64,000 nt of DNA from Corynebacterium sp. HS2168-gen11 (GCF_024834075.1 NZ_JANUXR010000003.1:1-64000); one strand, 5' to 3'. Counted from the first letter of the stretch, positions 9,648-17,485 are shown. Made by a program: numbers and translations. The notes: generated by a model from the sequence alone, not told the origin.

Positions 9648-9720
9648 GGGGCTATGGCGCAGCTGGTAGCGCACCACACTGGCAGTGTGGGGGTCACGGG
9701 TTCGAGTCCCGTTAGCTCCA
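9648..9720 (+). tRNA. tRNA-Ala (anticodon GGC)
   Basis: A 73-base cloverleaf. The acceptor arm GGGGCTA pairs with TAGCTCC, the anticodon loop is CTGGCAG, the T-arm is GGGTTCGAGTCCC, and the discriminator base is A. CCA is not encoded. The gene borders an accessory region on its 3' side. Confidence 0.96.
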
Positions 9721-9727
9721 CTGATAG

Positions 9728-9760
9728 AAAACCCAGTTACTTTAGGTAGCTGGGTTTTTT
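9728..9760 (+). terminator. Terminator after tRNA-Ala
   Basis: AAACCCAG (9728-9735) pairs with CTGGGTTT, followed by a run of Ts. Classic rho-independent layout directly behind the tRNA. Confidence 0.85.
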
Positions 9761-10237
9761 CGGTTCTACCTGCAGTTATGCGAGGGAATCGTAATATCCA
9801 CTTGTGGTCATATAGGGACAAAAGAGTAAGAAATTGCCCCACAATTGCCCCAAAATGGCCCCACAAAACATCATGGCGTTGGAACTATCGGGTTAAGCGA
9901 GGATTAAGCGACAAAGTGTGTCTGCTCAGCTTGTCCGGTACTGGGGTTGATTGCGTTGTTAGCGGGATTGTTTTCTGAGTTCCCGCATTTTAAGAGGGGC
10001 AACCGTTCTTGCTGTTATATCTGGTCACGGATCAAATATAACAGCGATTTAGATACTCTGAACTGGGTTTATGTTTAGAAACAGACACACTTCTTGTCCC
10101 TTAACCCTTGTTAGCTATTTCTGTGTGATGCTTGCCTCTCGCGGTGATGCGTATGCGGAAAAACTGTGTTGCAGAAGTCTCATGATGGGCCGTATCACGA
10201 ACATGACTGATCTCGAGCGCGTAGGCACTGGTGCTAG
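9761..10237. other. tRNA-proximal region, probable decayed element
   Basis: No intact gene. Between about 9831 and 9870 there are three copies of a TTGCCCCA/TGGCCCCA motif. Around 9907 and again at 10086-10109 occur relatives of a TTAAGGGACAAA-type motif that forms a hairpin at 55487-55521 in the tRNA-Lys island. The position behind a tRNA gene and the broken reading frames suggest an integration site that has lost most of its insert. Confidence 0.4.
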
Positions 10238-10270
10238 TCGCTTGAAAAGACCCAGTTGAGAGTAAGACGC

Positions 10271-10417
10271 GTGAAGCCTATTAGAAGGCGCTGGAACAGG
10301 TTTCGTGAGGCATCTTCGCAAGCTGAGTATGCAATATTCGATGTATGTGGTCTGGATGTTTTGGTGACAGAAATCACGGACAATCCGACTTGGATAGAGC
10401 TCAATGAGCCCACGTAG
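10271..10417 (+). pseudogene. Short coding remnant (48 codons from GTG)
   Basis: An open frame continues from about 10238 to the stop at 10415-10417. It has strongly protein-like composition in its second half (FDVCGLDVLVTEI, then NPTWIELNEPT). It looks like the C-terminal end of a larger protein whose upstream part is lost to stops. No family is recognised. It lies 58 bases ahead of an intact small acidic protein gene. Confidence 0.3.
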
Positions 10418-10475
10418 GCCGTGTTATTTTAGTTATCAGTAATGTTGGTAACTTTTTTTGGAAGGGACAAAAATA

Positions 10476-10823
10476 ATGTCTGTTGAGCCTAGCGTAATGA
10501 TCCATATTAAAGGTTCGGATTCTTTTTCTCTCGAAGTCCTTCGGGAGATTGAGCAGAAAGTTCGCGATAGTTTCTCAGGTGATGAGCAGCCAATTTTGTG
10601 GTATATCCCGACGCCAGACGATCCGTTTTGGATTGGGTATTTCAGCACGCTTAAAGACGTTTCAGATGCAAGCATCAAGGCTATTGATCGGCTGTATAGA
10701 GAGCTAGAAGCGAATACTGACTGGTCTATAGAGGTGGACTGGGAGGACCTTGAGGAAGAGAGTTTTGAAGCGGAGGATGATTTTGGTAATCATGTGCGCA
10801 ATCGGGAAAGACTGCGTTCGTAG
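10476..10823 (+). CDS. Small acidic hypothetical protein (115 aa)
   Basis: Not recognised. The start is chosen at ATG 10476 because GGAAGGGA (10460-10467) is a good binding site; the upstream alternative would overlap that site. The protein is strongly acidic towards the end (DWEDLEEESFEAEDD). It has a mixed alpha/beta appearance with aromatic residues (ILWYIPTPDDPFWIGYF). It has no signal peptide or membrane segment, so it is cytoplasmic. Small acidic orphan genes next to broken C-terminal coding fragments are often immunity genes of polymorphic toxins, and the remnant at 10271-10417 fits that layout. That role is inference only. A group II intron remnant begins just downstream. Confidence 0.7.
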   Translation: MSVEPSVMIHIKGSDSFSLEVLREIEQKVRDSFSGDEQPILWYIPTPDDPFWIGYFSTLKDVSDASIKAIDRLYRELEANTDWSIEVDWEDLEEESFEAEDDFGNHVRNRERLRS

Positions 10824-10830
10824 GCGTTGA

Positions 10831-11098
10831 TGTGGTGATTCCGCATTGGCGGATGCGAAGATGTTTCTTACTAGTTTGGATGAGTATCTTCGTCGTCGGG
10901 TACGTATGTGTGTATGGAAACATACTTGTACAAAGGTACGGAATTTACGTAGTTTGGATGTGAGTAAGCAGTGGGCTTGTGAATGGGATAATTCTAATAA
11001 ATCTTACTGGCGGATTTCTGGATCATGGGTGCCGACGACCACACATTGATAATACATATTGGGACTATAAGCCAGTCAGTATTTCTGTATTAACGTAG
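10831..11098 (+). pseudogene. Group II intron maturase, C-terminal remnant, frameshifted
   Basis: The frame read from 10834 gives the hallmark of the group II intron maturase-specific domain: LADAKMFLTSLDEYLRRR, then RVRMCVWK, then SNKSYWRISGS. These match the X/thumb-end region of intron reverse transcriptases. The frame stops near 11049. A different frame (from 11048) continues with DNTYWDYKPVSISVLT to a stop at 11096-11098, which is how such proteins end, so an indel separates the two parts. No reverse transcriptase catalytic motif remains. It is directly followed by intron domains V and VI. Confidence 0.85.
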
Positions 11099-11173
11099 AG
11101 AATCGCCGTATGCGATGCACCACATCTACAGTGGTGTGAGTGGGCTGTCGGGAAACCCGACAGCCCACTCGAT
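11099..11173 (+). mobile_element. 3' end of a degenerate group II intron (domains V and VI)
   Basis: Immediately after the maturase remnant comes AATCGCCGTATGCG followed by AGTGGTGTGAG, a domain V-like element. Then a perfect 15-bp hairpin (11138-11152 with 11156-11170) and the end CTCGAT follow. This order and wording match the 3' end of bacterial group II introns that finish in CTCGAT. The adenosine expected to bulge as branch point (A11167) is here paired with T11141, so lariat splicing is probably lost. The hairpin may now serve as a terminator for the convergent gene at 11181. Confidence 0.75.
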
Positions 11174-11180
11174 TTATTTT

Positions 11181-11666
11181 CTAGTACACTGCATCGACTG
11201 CAGCCTGTGCCTGCTCCCGCGTGAATTTATCCCCATATTCACTCGATAGCTGATTCACTAGCTCTTCGCGGCTAAAAGGTGAGATATTCAAATAGTTTTC
11301 AGCGGCTTCGCGGGCTTCAGCATCCCAATCCGCGTCGACATTGTCTACTGCGTACTGCGCGGCTTCAGCAGGGTATTTATCTCCATATTCGCTGGTGAGC
11401 TGGTCATATAAACCTTGCTGTGAGAATCCTGAATAATCCAAGTATTGTTTTGCGGAACGTAGAGCGTTCTGATACTCGCGTGGGACTACTTCTTCTGCTT
11501 CTGCTGCTTCGGTAGATGTTTCGACAGAACCTGTAGTATCCACTTCTGTAATCGCAGGTGTATTCACCGAAGTTGTCTGATCAGATGCAGATGGCGTCGA
11601 AGCTCCGCATGCCACCAACGTTGTCATTGCACCCGCTATGATAATGACTTTTGCGTACTTGTTCAC
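11181..11666 (-). CDS. Ltp-family lipoprotein with two tandem Ltp domains
   Basis: 161 residues. The N-terminus has a signal peptide with lipobox TTLVAC (Cys20), so it is a membrane-attached lipoprotein. After a Thr/Ser/Glu-rich linker (about 22-62) come two copies of a roughly 48-residue helical domain. Each has the pattern of an A-rich helix followed by a YGDKY/F-type motif (LTSEYGDKYPAEAA and LSSEYGDKFTREQA) and an A(V)D(N/A)V end. This is the host-cell-surface-exposed lipoprotein (Ltp) domain, best known from Ltp of streptococcal phage TP-J34, which blocks phage DNA injection. In corynebacteria such proteins are often chromosomal and their role is open. The gene lies next to a mobile-element remnant, which is compatible with a phage-exclusion origin. 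Confidence 0.82.
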   Translation of the reverse strand: MNKYAKVIIIAGAMTTLVACGASTPSASDQTTSVNTPAITEVDTTGSVETSTEAAEAEEVVPREYQNALRSAKQYLDYSGFSQQGLYDQLTSEYGDKYPAEAAQYAVDNVDADWDAEAREAAENYLNISPFSREELVNQLSSEYGDKFTREQAQAAVDAVY

Positions 11667-12516
11667 ATCGATTTCCTTTCGAATAGTTTATGCCACACTA
11701 CGACAGCATGACGCACGATCTGGTCTGTGCATTTTTTCGAGCCAACGGAAAATAACAGGCTTGTCTCGTGGACGTACAAAACTTTGCGAGGCTAAGTTTT
11801 GGAAAAAGAATTGCACACTATATGCAGACTTTACATGACTAAAATTAGCGTATGAAGGTGGGAAAGAAAAAGTCAATAGGATTACTACTGATGCATTAAA
11901 AAATGATGTAGTTCATCCTTGAAATCTTATCTACTGTGCAAAGTTGCATCCGTAAGATCAGCAAATGCAGGATCTTATCTAGAGCCAGAGCTGACTGTTG
12001 GGAGCAGCCAATTGTTTTGATGCAGTTTGCTTTTTGTTGAGAGTCTCCTTGGGCTTTGAAGATTTTGAGAAGTGTGCAGAATCTGGCGGTGATGAGCTGT
12101 AGTCTGTAGATCGTGTTTACGGCGACGTACTTAATGGAAGTGTGTATGTAGTGAGTTAAGCGAATCCTCACCTCGTTCGTATCGGAGGTTGTTTTTCTTT
12201 GAGATACGTTGATGGGGTGTGGATTGTTCGGATAATATCTTGGGCGATTCCGTTGCCGTTGTTAGATTCCTTGCGCTTCGGACGTGATCGCAAGATGCGG
12301 GTGAACAGGGGAAACTGTGCAAGGTTCCTATTCCCAAAAACAATTACGCGGCGTTTGGTCATCGCCGCACACTCTGGTGTTACTGCTATGAAAATGCCGA
12401 ACTGTCCGGTACCGTGCGTCATCCGATCCGCGTCGCTGCCAGTCGTACACGTGCAGCCTGCCACTTCCAGCGTCAAAGTTTCCCCCAGGGGGCTAAAACA
12501 GGTAGAAATAGTAGAT
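11667..12516. other. Long AT-rich intergenic stretch, no confident gene
   Basis: About 850 bases. Open frames exist on both strands between 12168 and 12593, but they lack binding sites and protein-like composition. Promoters for the lipoprotein (minus) and the 12517 gene (plus) must lie here. I see no repeat, RNA gene or mobile element. Confidence 0.4.
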
Positions 12517-12897
12517 ATGAGCAATCCATTATCTCCTGCCGATTTCGCCAGCTTCTGTGCGTTGGTCGAAACACCCGCCGCTCTTGAATCCATCCAAGCG
12601 TTCGAGGATTTCCGCTATCAGCTTTCGCTGCTGAGCGATGGCGACAAGCCTGATAAGCACACCACAATTTTCGTTGATGCAGCTGACCTAGCCTGGGCAT
12701 GGCTTGGCGACGGCACGGAGATGGGCTTTGCTCACTTCGCAAGCCTTGAGGTACTACATGCTTGGGACGGCCAGCCACGTTTTACGATATGGCAAGAACA
12801 CTATCGTGAGATTCTGTTTGCATATATCGACCAGTATGAATTCCAAGATCCACCATTTGTTGCCATGATTGAGCAATCAGGCGGACTCCGCCATTAA
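12517..12897 (+). CDS. Hypothetical cytoplasmic protein (126 aa)
   Basis: Not recognised. ATG at 12517 is chosen because the protein-like sequence begins there (MSNPLSPADFASFCALVE). The open frame extends 106 codons further upstream, but with a basic, unpatterned composition. The ribosome binding site is weak. The protein is acidic and rich in aromatic residues (FVDAADLAWAWLGDG; YIDQYEFQDPPF), with no signal peptide or membrane segment. It ends 15 bases before the convergent SMR gene pair. Function unknown. Confidence 0.6.
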   Translation: MSNPLSPADFASFCALVETPAALESIQAFEDFRYQLSLLSDGDKPDKHTTIFVDAADLAWAWLGDGTEMGFAHFASLEVLHAWDGQPRFTIWQEHYREILFAYIDQYEFQDPPFVAMIEQSGGLRH

Positions 12898-12912
12898 GGA
12901 ATGTGCAGCTTG

Positions 12913-13227
12913 CTATGCTCCTATTTCAACGAGCAGCACTCCGAGCATGATGCAGCCAATGCCAAGGCTCATGCGAGTTGTTAAGTGCTCGCGAAAGAAG
13001 AAATGGGAGCATATTGCTGTAAGTGCGACTCCGCAGGCAGTCCATAGACCATATGCAATACCGATTGCCATGCCGTAGCGAAGTGCTTGTGAGAGTAAAG
13101 AAAACGCGCACACATATCCGACTACCACACCTACATAGACGATCCGTTTGCCGCTTGCAGCAACTTTAAGCCCGAGTGTGGCAAGTACTTCGCACAGGAT
13201 TGCTCCAATGAGATACAGTGCACTCAT
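12913..13227 (-). CDS. Small multidrug resistance (SMR) efflux subunit, second of pair
   Basis: 104 residues, four membrane helices, the usual SMR length. The essential membrane glutamate is present in helix one (AILCEVLATLGLK). The helix-three motif GIAYGLWTACGVALTA matches the family. SMR proteins export cationic compounds or guanidinium by proton antiport. The start at 13227 overlaps the stop of the upstream SMR gene by four bases, so the two are coupled and probably form a heterodimer, like EbrAB or YkkCD. The substrate cannot be told from the sequence, and no guanidine riboswitch was recognised upstream. Confidence 0.88.
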   Translation of the reverse strand: MSALYLIGAILCEVLATLGLKVAASGKRIVYVGVVVGYVCAFSLLSQALRYGMAIGIAYGLWTACGVALTAICSHFFFREHLTTRMSLGIGCIMLGVLLVEIGA

Positions 13228-13556
13228 GCTGCAGGTGCTTTCGGACTGCCGGTTTCGACAAGGACGATTCCTGCGATGATAATCATGATTCCCAGGCCAC
13301 TGATGGCAGACAGGGGTTCGTCGTAAAGCAGGGTGCCAAAAACGGCAGTCAGTGCAACTCCGCAGGCTCCCCAAATACCGTAGGCCACCCCCAGGGGCAC
13401 ACCTTTTTGGAGTAGTCCGGCTAAGGCTGCGTAGGAGAGGACGTATCCGACAATTACGACAATATAGAGCGCTGAAGTGTGTAAAGCTGCTTTTAAACTC
13501 AGCGTTGCGGTGACTTCAGAGGCAATCGCAACGAGGAGCAATCCCCATTTTCTCAT
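13224..13556 (-). CDS. Small multidrug resistance (SMR) efflux subunit, first of pair
   Basis: 110 residues with four membrane helices. It carries the conserved glutamate in helix one (VAIASEVTATLSLK) and the GVAYGIWGACGVALTA motif in helix three. The start is set at ATG 13554-13556, where the first helix begins; the frame runs further upstream but through sequence antisense to the neighbouring gene. It is the first gene of a two-gene unit transcribed leftward and divergent from the PPOX-like gene, with only 46 bases between the two starts, so the promoters must overlap. Confidence 0.88.
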   Translation of the reverse strand: MRKWGLLLVAIASEVTATLSLKAALHTSALYIVVIVGYVLSYAALAGLLQKGVPLGVAYGIWGACGVALTAVFGTLLYDEPLSAISGLGIMIIIAGIVLVETGSPKAPAA

Positions 13557-13602
13557 AATAGAAAATATACAGTGCTGACATTCGGGGGGAGAAAGTGAGA
13601 TA

Positions 13603-14028
13603 ATGGTAACTATGACTGATGACGTAATTTCTGTTTTGTCTCGTGAAGAATGTTTTGCAAAGCTTGCAACCCAGCAACTTGGACGCTTGGTTGTTCGCCG
13701 TAGTAACGACATGGATATTTTCCCTGTCAACTATGTTACCGACGGTGAAAATATTTATTTCCGCACTGCTGAGGGCGCAAAATTATTTACCCTTGCGCTG
13801 AACTCGGATGTGCTCTTTGAAGTTGATGAGGTCACTGAATCTGCAGCTTGGAGCGTTGTGATTAAAGGCAACGCGGTACCAGTGAAAGAACTCAGTGAAA
13901 TTAGCCATGCAGACTCCCTGCCACTGCGCCCTTGGGTTCCAACCTTGAAGTACAACTACGTGCGTATTGAGGCTAACGAAGTATCCGGCCGAGCGTTCCT
14001 GCTGGGTGAGGAGCCTGAGCGCTATTAA
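13603..14028 (+). CDS. Pyridoxamine 5'-phosphate oxidase-like flavin-binding protein
   Basis: 141 residues. The split-barrel fold pattern is clear: GRLVVRRSNDMDIFPVNYV, then a strand with YFRTAEGAKL, then VLFEVDEVT and WSVVIKGNAV, and a C-terminal strand VRIEANEVSGR. This matches the actinobacterial PPOX-like group that binds FMN or related cofactors, some of which act on nitro-compounds. True PNPO catalytic residues cannot be confirmed. ATG 13603 is used, with GGGGGAGAAA upstream; ATG 13612 is an alternative. It is divergent from the SMR pair. The physiological substrate is unknown. Confidence 0.75.
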   Translation: MVTMTDDVISVLSREECFAKLATQQLGRLVVRRSNDMDIFPVNYVTDGENIYFRTAEGAKLFTLALNSDVLFEVDEVTESAAWSVVIKGNAVPVKELSEISHADSLPLRPWVPTLKYNYVRIEANEVSGRAFLLGEEPERY

Positions 14029-14161
14029 GAAAATCCTGCATTGCAGAGATATCATCTGGTGAACAACGATCACGCTCGAGATCAGTGGCATGATCTGGGT
14101 AGCATCGGGTGGTTTTCAGCAGTGCATGAGATGCAAATAGAACATCAATAGTTCACAAATA

Positions 14162-14199
14162 AGCAAAAGGAGCAGTGCGGATGTGCTGCTCCTTTTGCT
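14162..14199. terminator. Hairpin terminator
   Basis: A 14-bp perfect stem AGCAAAAGGAGCAG (14162-14175) with its complement at 14186-14199, containing a TTTT tract in the right arm. It lies 134 bases after the PPOX-like stop and could act in both directions. Confidence 0.7.
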
Positions 14200-14221
14200 G
14201 TCACATGCAAGAGAATTTCAG

Positions 14222-14345
14222 AAACTGTTTGCCGGGCGTTCTCGGGCGTTGCCGGGTGTTGGTGACGTTCTCGGGCGCTGTCAGGCTTTTCCAGACGTTC
14301 CAGACGTGCCTGACGTTCCCGCGTTCCCAGGCGCTGCCAGACGCA
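14222..14345. repeat. Degenerate short repeats (GACGTTCC / GCCGGGCGTT type)
   Basis: Between 14222 and 14345 short units of about 9-12 bases recur imperfectly (GCCGGGCGTTCTCGGGCGTT, then CCAGACGTTCCAGACG). The rest of 14029-14512 shows no gene. Confidence 0.5.
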
Positions 14346-14512
14346 TGACCGATATACCCGTGCAGCTTTGCGACGATGCGTGTCACCTTGCACGAAGCTC
14401 TGACAGCGCGCCGGGTTGCATTGGCGTAGCAGAATTCGTGCCCAATATGCGACGGCCGGATATGTTCTGGCTTATGCAAAGGCTAAGTAAGCCAGGCACA
14501 CACCATCGATAG

Positions 14513-15337
14513 CTACTGCTGCCACCAGGTATCTTGTGGGGTGACTGGTAAATGGCGCTTGTGCTGGCCAATCTTCCAAAGATGTTCGATACGAGCAACC
14601 GCTGCGTCACTGACTGGCCCAGTGCCCTCCACGTAGTTATCAATTTCCTGATAGGTGATCCCAAGGGCTTCTTCGTCGGCAAGCGCTGGTCGATCTTCCT
14701 CCAAATCTGCTGTTGGAACCTTTTCCCACGTTGCAGCCGGAGCCCCGAGTTCTTGCAGCAATGCCGCACCTTGACGTTTGCTCAGCCCAAACAGCGGTAA
14801 TAGATCGGCGGCACCATCGCCAAACTTCGTAAAAAATCCCGTGACGTTCTCAGCCGCATGGTCAGTACCGATCACCAGCAAGCCCTTTTCACCGGCAAGC
14901 GCGTACTGCGCAACCATTCGCTGGCGAGCTTTAATATTGCCCTTATTAAAGTCCGTGACCTCATCCATGCCGAGTGTCTCTGCGGTCGCTGCAGCCAGGG
15001 CATCTGTCGCAGCTTGAATATTTATGGTGTGGCGATAATCTGGCTGAATAAAATCTAATGCCAGTTGAGCATCGTCCTCATCAGCTTGGACACCGTAGGG
15101 CAAACGCACAGCGTGAAAATGAGCTTCATAACCCTGATCGCGCAGCTTTTCGACGGCAAGTTGCGCCAGCCTGCCGGCAAGCGTGGAATCTTGTCCACCA
15201 GAAATGCCAAGGACAAACCCTTTGGCATGTGCATGTATGGCGTAATTGGCCAAGAAATTAATACGACGAGTAATTTCTTCGGCGGCATCTAGCGTTGGTT
15301 TGGTGTGAAGTGCGCGGAGGATCTCAGGGTTGCTCAT
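14513..15337 (-). CDS. nadE: NH3-dependent NAD synthetase
   Basis: 274 residues, the usual length for the ammonia-dependent enzyme without a glutaminase domain. It converts deamido-NAD, ATP and ammonia to NAD, the last step of NAD synthesis. The PP-loop ATP-binding motif SGGQDSTL lies at residues 46-53. Further family motifs are [24 protein letters not shown] and the C-terminal KR(H) element ([11 protein letters not shown]). It stands alone, transcribed leftward. With pncA and pncB elsewhere in this window it completes a route from nicotinamide to NAD, leaving only the adenylyltransferase outside the window. Confidence 0.95.
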   Translation of the reverse strand: MSNPEILRALHTKPTLDAAEEITRRINFLANYAIHAHAKGFVLGISGGQDSTLAGRLAQLAVEKLRDQGYEAHFHAVRLPYGVQADEDDAQLALDFIQPDYRHTINIQAATDALAAATAETLGMDEVTDFNKGNIKARQRMVAQYALAGEKGLLVIGTDHAAENVTGFFTKFGDGAADLLPLFGLSKRQGAALLQELGAPAATWEKVPTADLEEDRPALADEEALGITYQEIDNYVEGTGPVSDAAVARIEHLWKIGQHKRHLPVTPQDTWWQQ

Positions 15338-15685
15338 TATTCCTATAGTAGTAACTGTTGCGTGATTCCGCTGAAGAGCTCCAGAAAGAGCGCCGATTAG
15401 GCTGAAAGTGCGAAGCGGAGGTATGACGCTTGGAGGTAACAGTTACTGAAAAGTGCAGTGCGTGTAGGATGGAGAGAACCTGGTGATGCTGGTGATGAAG
15501 ATGACCATTATCGACACGGGGTGAGAAAGTGGCATGGGGAACCGTTTGGTGATATAGCCTAATATGCGATAAGATAACTCCTCGTGTCATGGCTGGCCGC
15601 ATGTTATCGAAAAATTGCTGGTTCAAGCGTTCTTTGATTGATGTTTGAGGTCATGCCTTTTAGAAAAGTTGTGACGAGTTAGTAC
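15338..15685. other. Intergenic stretch, no gene seen
   Basis: About 350 bases between nadE and the L36 promoter. One minus-strand frame (15324-15626) overlaps the start of nadE and lacks protein-like features. No repeat or RNA gene is recognised. Confidence 0.4.
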
Positions 15686-15691
15686 TATAAT
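15686..15691 (+). promoter_or_regulatory. Likely -10 box of the L36 gene
   Basis: A perfect TATAAT 30 bases ahead of the L36 start codon. No good -35 element is visible at the usual spacing. Confidence 0.55.
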
Positions 15692-15721
15692 GACTCTTCC
15701 ATAAGGAGAAAGGAGCGCCCG

Positions 15722-15844
15722 ATGAAGGTTCGTAAGTCCCTTCGGTCGCTGAAGAACAAGCCGGGCGCTCAGGTTGTGCGCCGTCGCGGTAAGGTCTATG
15801 TGATCAACAAGAAGGAGCCACGTTTCAAGGCTCGTCAGGGTTAA
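15722..15844 (+). CDS. rpmJ: Ribosomal protein L36, zinc-free type
   Basis: 40 residues, beginning [15 protein letters not shown] and ending PRFKARQG. The pattern [16 protein letters not shown] is diagnostic for bL36. The four zinc-binding residues of the CxxC-type L36 are absent, so this is the C-minus (YkgO-like) form. In many bacteria that form replaces the zinc-binding form under zinc limitation through Zur; in corynebacteria this form appears to be standard. A strong binding site (AAGGAGAAAGGAG) precedes it. The gene is monocistronic with its own promoter box and terminator. I see no clear Zur-type palindrome upstream. Confidence 0.95.
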   Translation: MKVRKSLRSLKNKPGAQVVRRRGKVYVINKKEPRFKARQG

Positions 15845-15866
15845 TCTTTACTTACTCTGTGCTTTG

Positions 15867-15911
15867 CAGCCGCCGGATTCTCTCGTTAAGAGGTGAACCG
15901 GCGGCTGTTTT
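15867..15911 (+). terminator. Terminator after L36
   Basis: CAGCCGCCGG (15867-15876) pairs with CCGGCGGCTG (15898-15907), followed by TTTT. Classic rho-independent terminator. Confidence 0.88.
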
Positions 15912-15948
15912 GCATGCGAGATACTACCCGGGTGTGCGCGTAGCTGCC

Positions 15949-16125
15949 AGCAGCGAGCCCGGGTTGCATGTGCTGCCAGCAGCGAGTCCAGGTTGCATGT
16001 GCTGCCAGCAGCGAGTCCAGGTTGCATGTGCTGCCAGCAGCGAGTCCAGGTTGCATGTGCTGCCAGCAGCGAGTCGAGGTTGCATCCACTGCCAGCAGCG
16101 CGTTCAGGTTGCATCCACTGACAAT
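15949..16125. repeat. 29-bp tandem repeat, about six copies
   Basis: The repeat start TTGCATG or TTGCATC recurs at 15964, 15993, 16022, 16051, 16080 and 16109, an exact 29-base period. The central copies are identical; the outer ones diverge. Each unit holds GCTGCCAGCAGC, a five-base-stem palindrome. The period is not a multiple of three, and open frames across it are artefacts of the repetition. There are no unique spacers, so it is not a CRISPR array. It is a candidate variable-number locus. Confidence 0.9.
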
Positions 16126-16473
16126 CGTGTTGGACTGATTGCTGTCCACCGCGCATAGCGTCGTCAAGCATAACGCTGTACCGGTGATGGATGCGGGTAG
16201 CACGATAGGATGCGGCGTTGGAGGGTCGGATAGGTAGCGTTTTAACCATGTATCGATGCAGTCGTGAGCAAGGCCTGAACGGTTAATTGTCAAGGGGTAG
16301 TTTTGGCGGGGGAACTAGAAGGGGGTGGAGTGGGTTTGTGAAGAAGCTCACAAAAAATTGGCGCAATCTGGCCGAGCTGCGCAAATGTAATCCGGTCTTA
16401 CCAATGTGTAATTTACCCAAACTCAATATGTGGGCTGCCGACTAAGGTCGTGCTGGGAGTTTCATGCGTGTAA

Positions 16474-16520
16474 CTACTACATATAGAATATTTGCGTAAA
16501 ATCACCACAACGTATAGTGT
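16474..16520 (+). promoter_or_regulatory. Candidate tandem NrdR boxes upstream of nrdH
   Basis: CTACTACATATAGAAT (16474-16489) and CCACAACGTATAGTGT (16505-16520) each resemble the NrdR consensus acaCwATATATwGtgt (about 11 and 12 of 16 positions). Their starts are 31 bases apart, the three-helical-turn spacing typical for NrdR. The position, about 140 bases before nrdH, fits repression of the reductase operon by NrdR. Confidence 0.55.
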
Positions 16521-16660
16521 CTTTTCTGTCAGATCGACCGCAGGAATATTTCCTCGGTGAGGCCGATTTTTCGGGTTTGTACGTACCTGTGAACCGATGA
16601 AAACCGCAATTATTCATCACCCACAGTGCAAAACGGCTCTACAGCAAAGGAAGCAACACT

Positions 16661-16888
16661 ATGTCTATAACTCTCTACACCAAGCCAGCTTGTGTTCAGT
16701 GCAAGGCTACCAAGCGCGCACTCGACAAGGCAGGTTTGGACTATGAAATGGTAGACATTTCGGTGAATGAAGAAGCTCGCGAATACATCATGGCGCTGGG
16801 CTACTTGCAAGTTCCAGTAGTAATGGCCGATGGCGAGCACTGGGCCGGTTTCCGCCCAGAGCGTATCTCCAGCCTGGTCGCTGCATAA
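16661..16888 (+). CDS. nrdH: Glutaredoxin-like protein NrdH
   Basis: 75 residues, a typical NrdH. It has a glutaredoxin-like sequence but is reduced by thioredoxin reductase, and it donates electrons to the class Ib ribonucleotide reductase. The redox motif CVQC is at residues 11-14, and the conserved C-terminal WAGFRPE follows. It is the first gene of the nrdH-nrdI-nrdE run. Candidate NrdR boxes lie in its long upstream region, where nothing else is coded between about 16130 and 16660 apart from a dispersed 13-mer at 16158-16170. Confidence 0.95.
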   Translation: MSITLYTKPACVQCKATKRALDKAGLDYEMVDISVNEEAREYIMALGYLQVPVVMADGEHWAGFRPERISSLVAA

Positions 16889-17059
16889 GGACTTTCGATA
16901 CAAACATCTCAGAGTTTTCCAAGCCGTCACATGAGATTCCCACAAGCGAGCACGCAATAATCAAGCAGTAATCAGCTCGTATGCGTGGGAGATCAACAGG
17001 CGGCTTTTCCTATGAGAAGCATTCTCACACTTGATTGCAAGGATAAGTAGGTACGTATC

Positions 17060-17485
17060 GTGCTTGTTGTCTATTATTCTTCCGCCACTGGAAACACTCA
17101 CAAATTCGTGGAAAAGCTCGATCTTCCACTCGCGCGTATTCCGCAACGTAAGACAGATCCAGAACTTATTGTCGATGAACCATATGTCTTGGTATGTCCG
17201 ACCTACGGTGGCGGGGCAAGCATTAGCCATCAAAACACCCGTCCTGTGCCACAACAAGTGATTCGCTTTTTAAATAACGAACATAATCGCAGCCTGATTC
17301 GCGCGGTCATTTCTTCTGGTAATACTAACTTTGGCACCGACTTCGGCATGGCCGGTGATGTCATTGCCGAAAAGTGCCAGGTTCCATATGTGTACCGCTT
17401 CGAGCTCATGGGGCTGCCAGAAGATGTTGCGAAGGTTCGTGAAGGTTTGCTCGAGAATGCAGAACAACTTGGGCTAGTGCCGTAA
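17060..17485 (+). CDS. nrdI: Flavodoxin-like protein NrdI
   Basis: 141 residues starting at GTG. NrdI is an FMN protein that supplies an oxidant to assemble the manganese-tyrosyl radical cofactor of NrdF. The flavin phosphate loop [12 protein letters not shown] at the N-terminus, the CPTYGGGA motif and the SSGNTNFG motif are all present. It lies 171 bases after nrdH and 186 bases before nrdE in the same orientation. The gap to nrdE carries a hairpin built from the dispersed 13-mer. Confidence 0.94.
   Translation: MLVVYYSSATGNTHKFVEKLDLPLARIPQRKTDPELIVDEPYVLVCPTYGGGASISHQNTRPVPQQVIRFLNNEHNRSLIRAVISSGNTNFGTDFGMAGDVIAEKCQVPYVYRFELMGLPEDVAKVREGLLENAEQLGLVP

Noticed and set aside
12168..12593. 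141-codon minus-strand frame near the 12517 gene
   Set aside because: Lacks a binding site and overlaps the start of the more protein-like plus-strand gene; not decisive, but not supportable.
15949..16125. 29-bp repeats as a possible CRISPR array
   Set aside because: Copies are directly adjacent with no unique spacers, and no cas genes are present.
15848..16293. Minus-strand frames of 133 and 135 codons across the 29-bp array
   Set aside because: They exist only because the repeat lacks stops; the period is not a multiple of three and the products are repeat translations.
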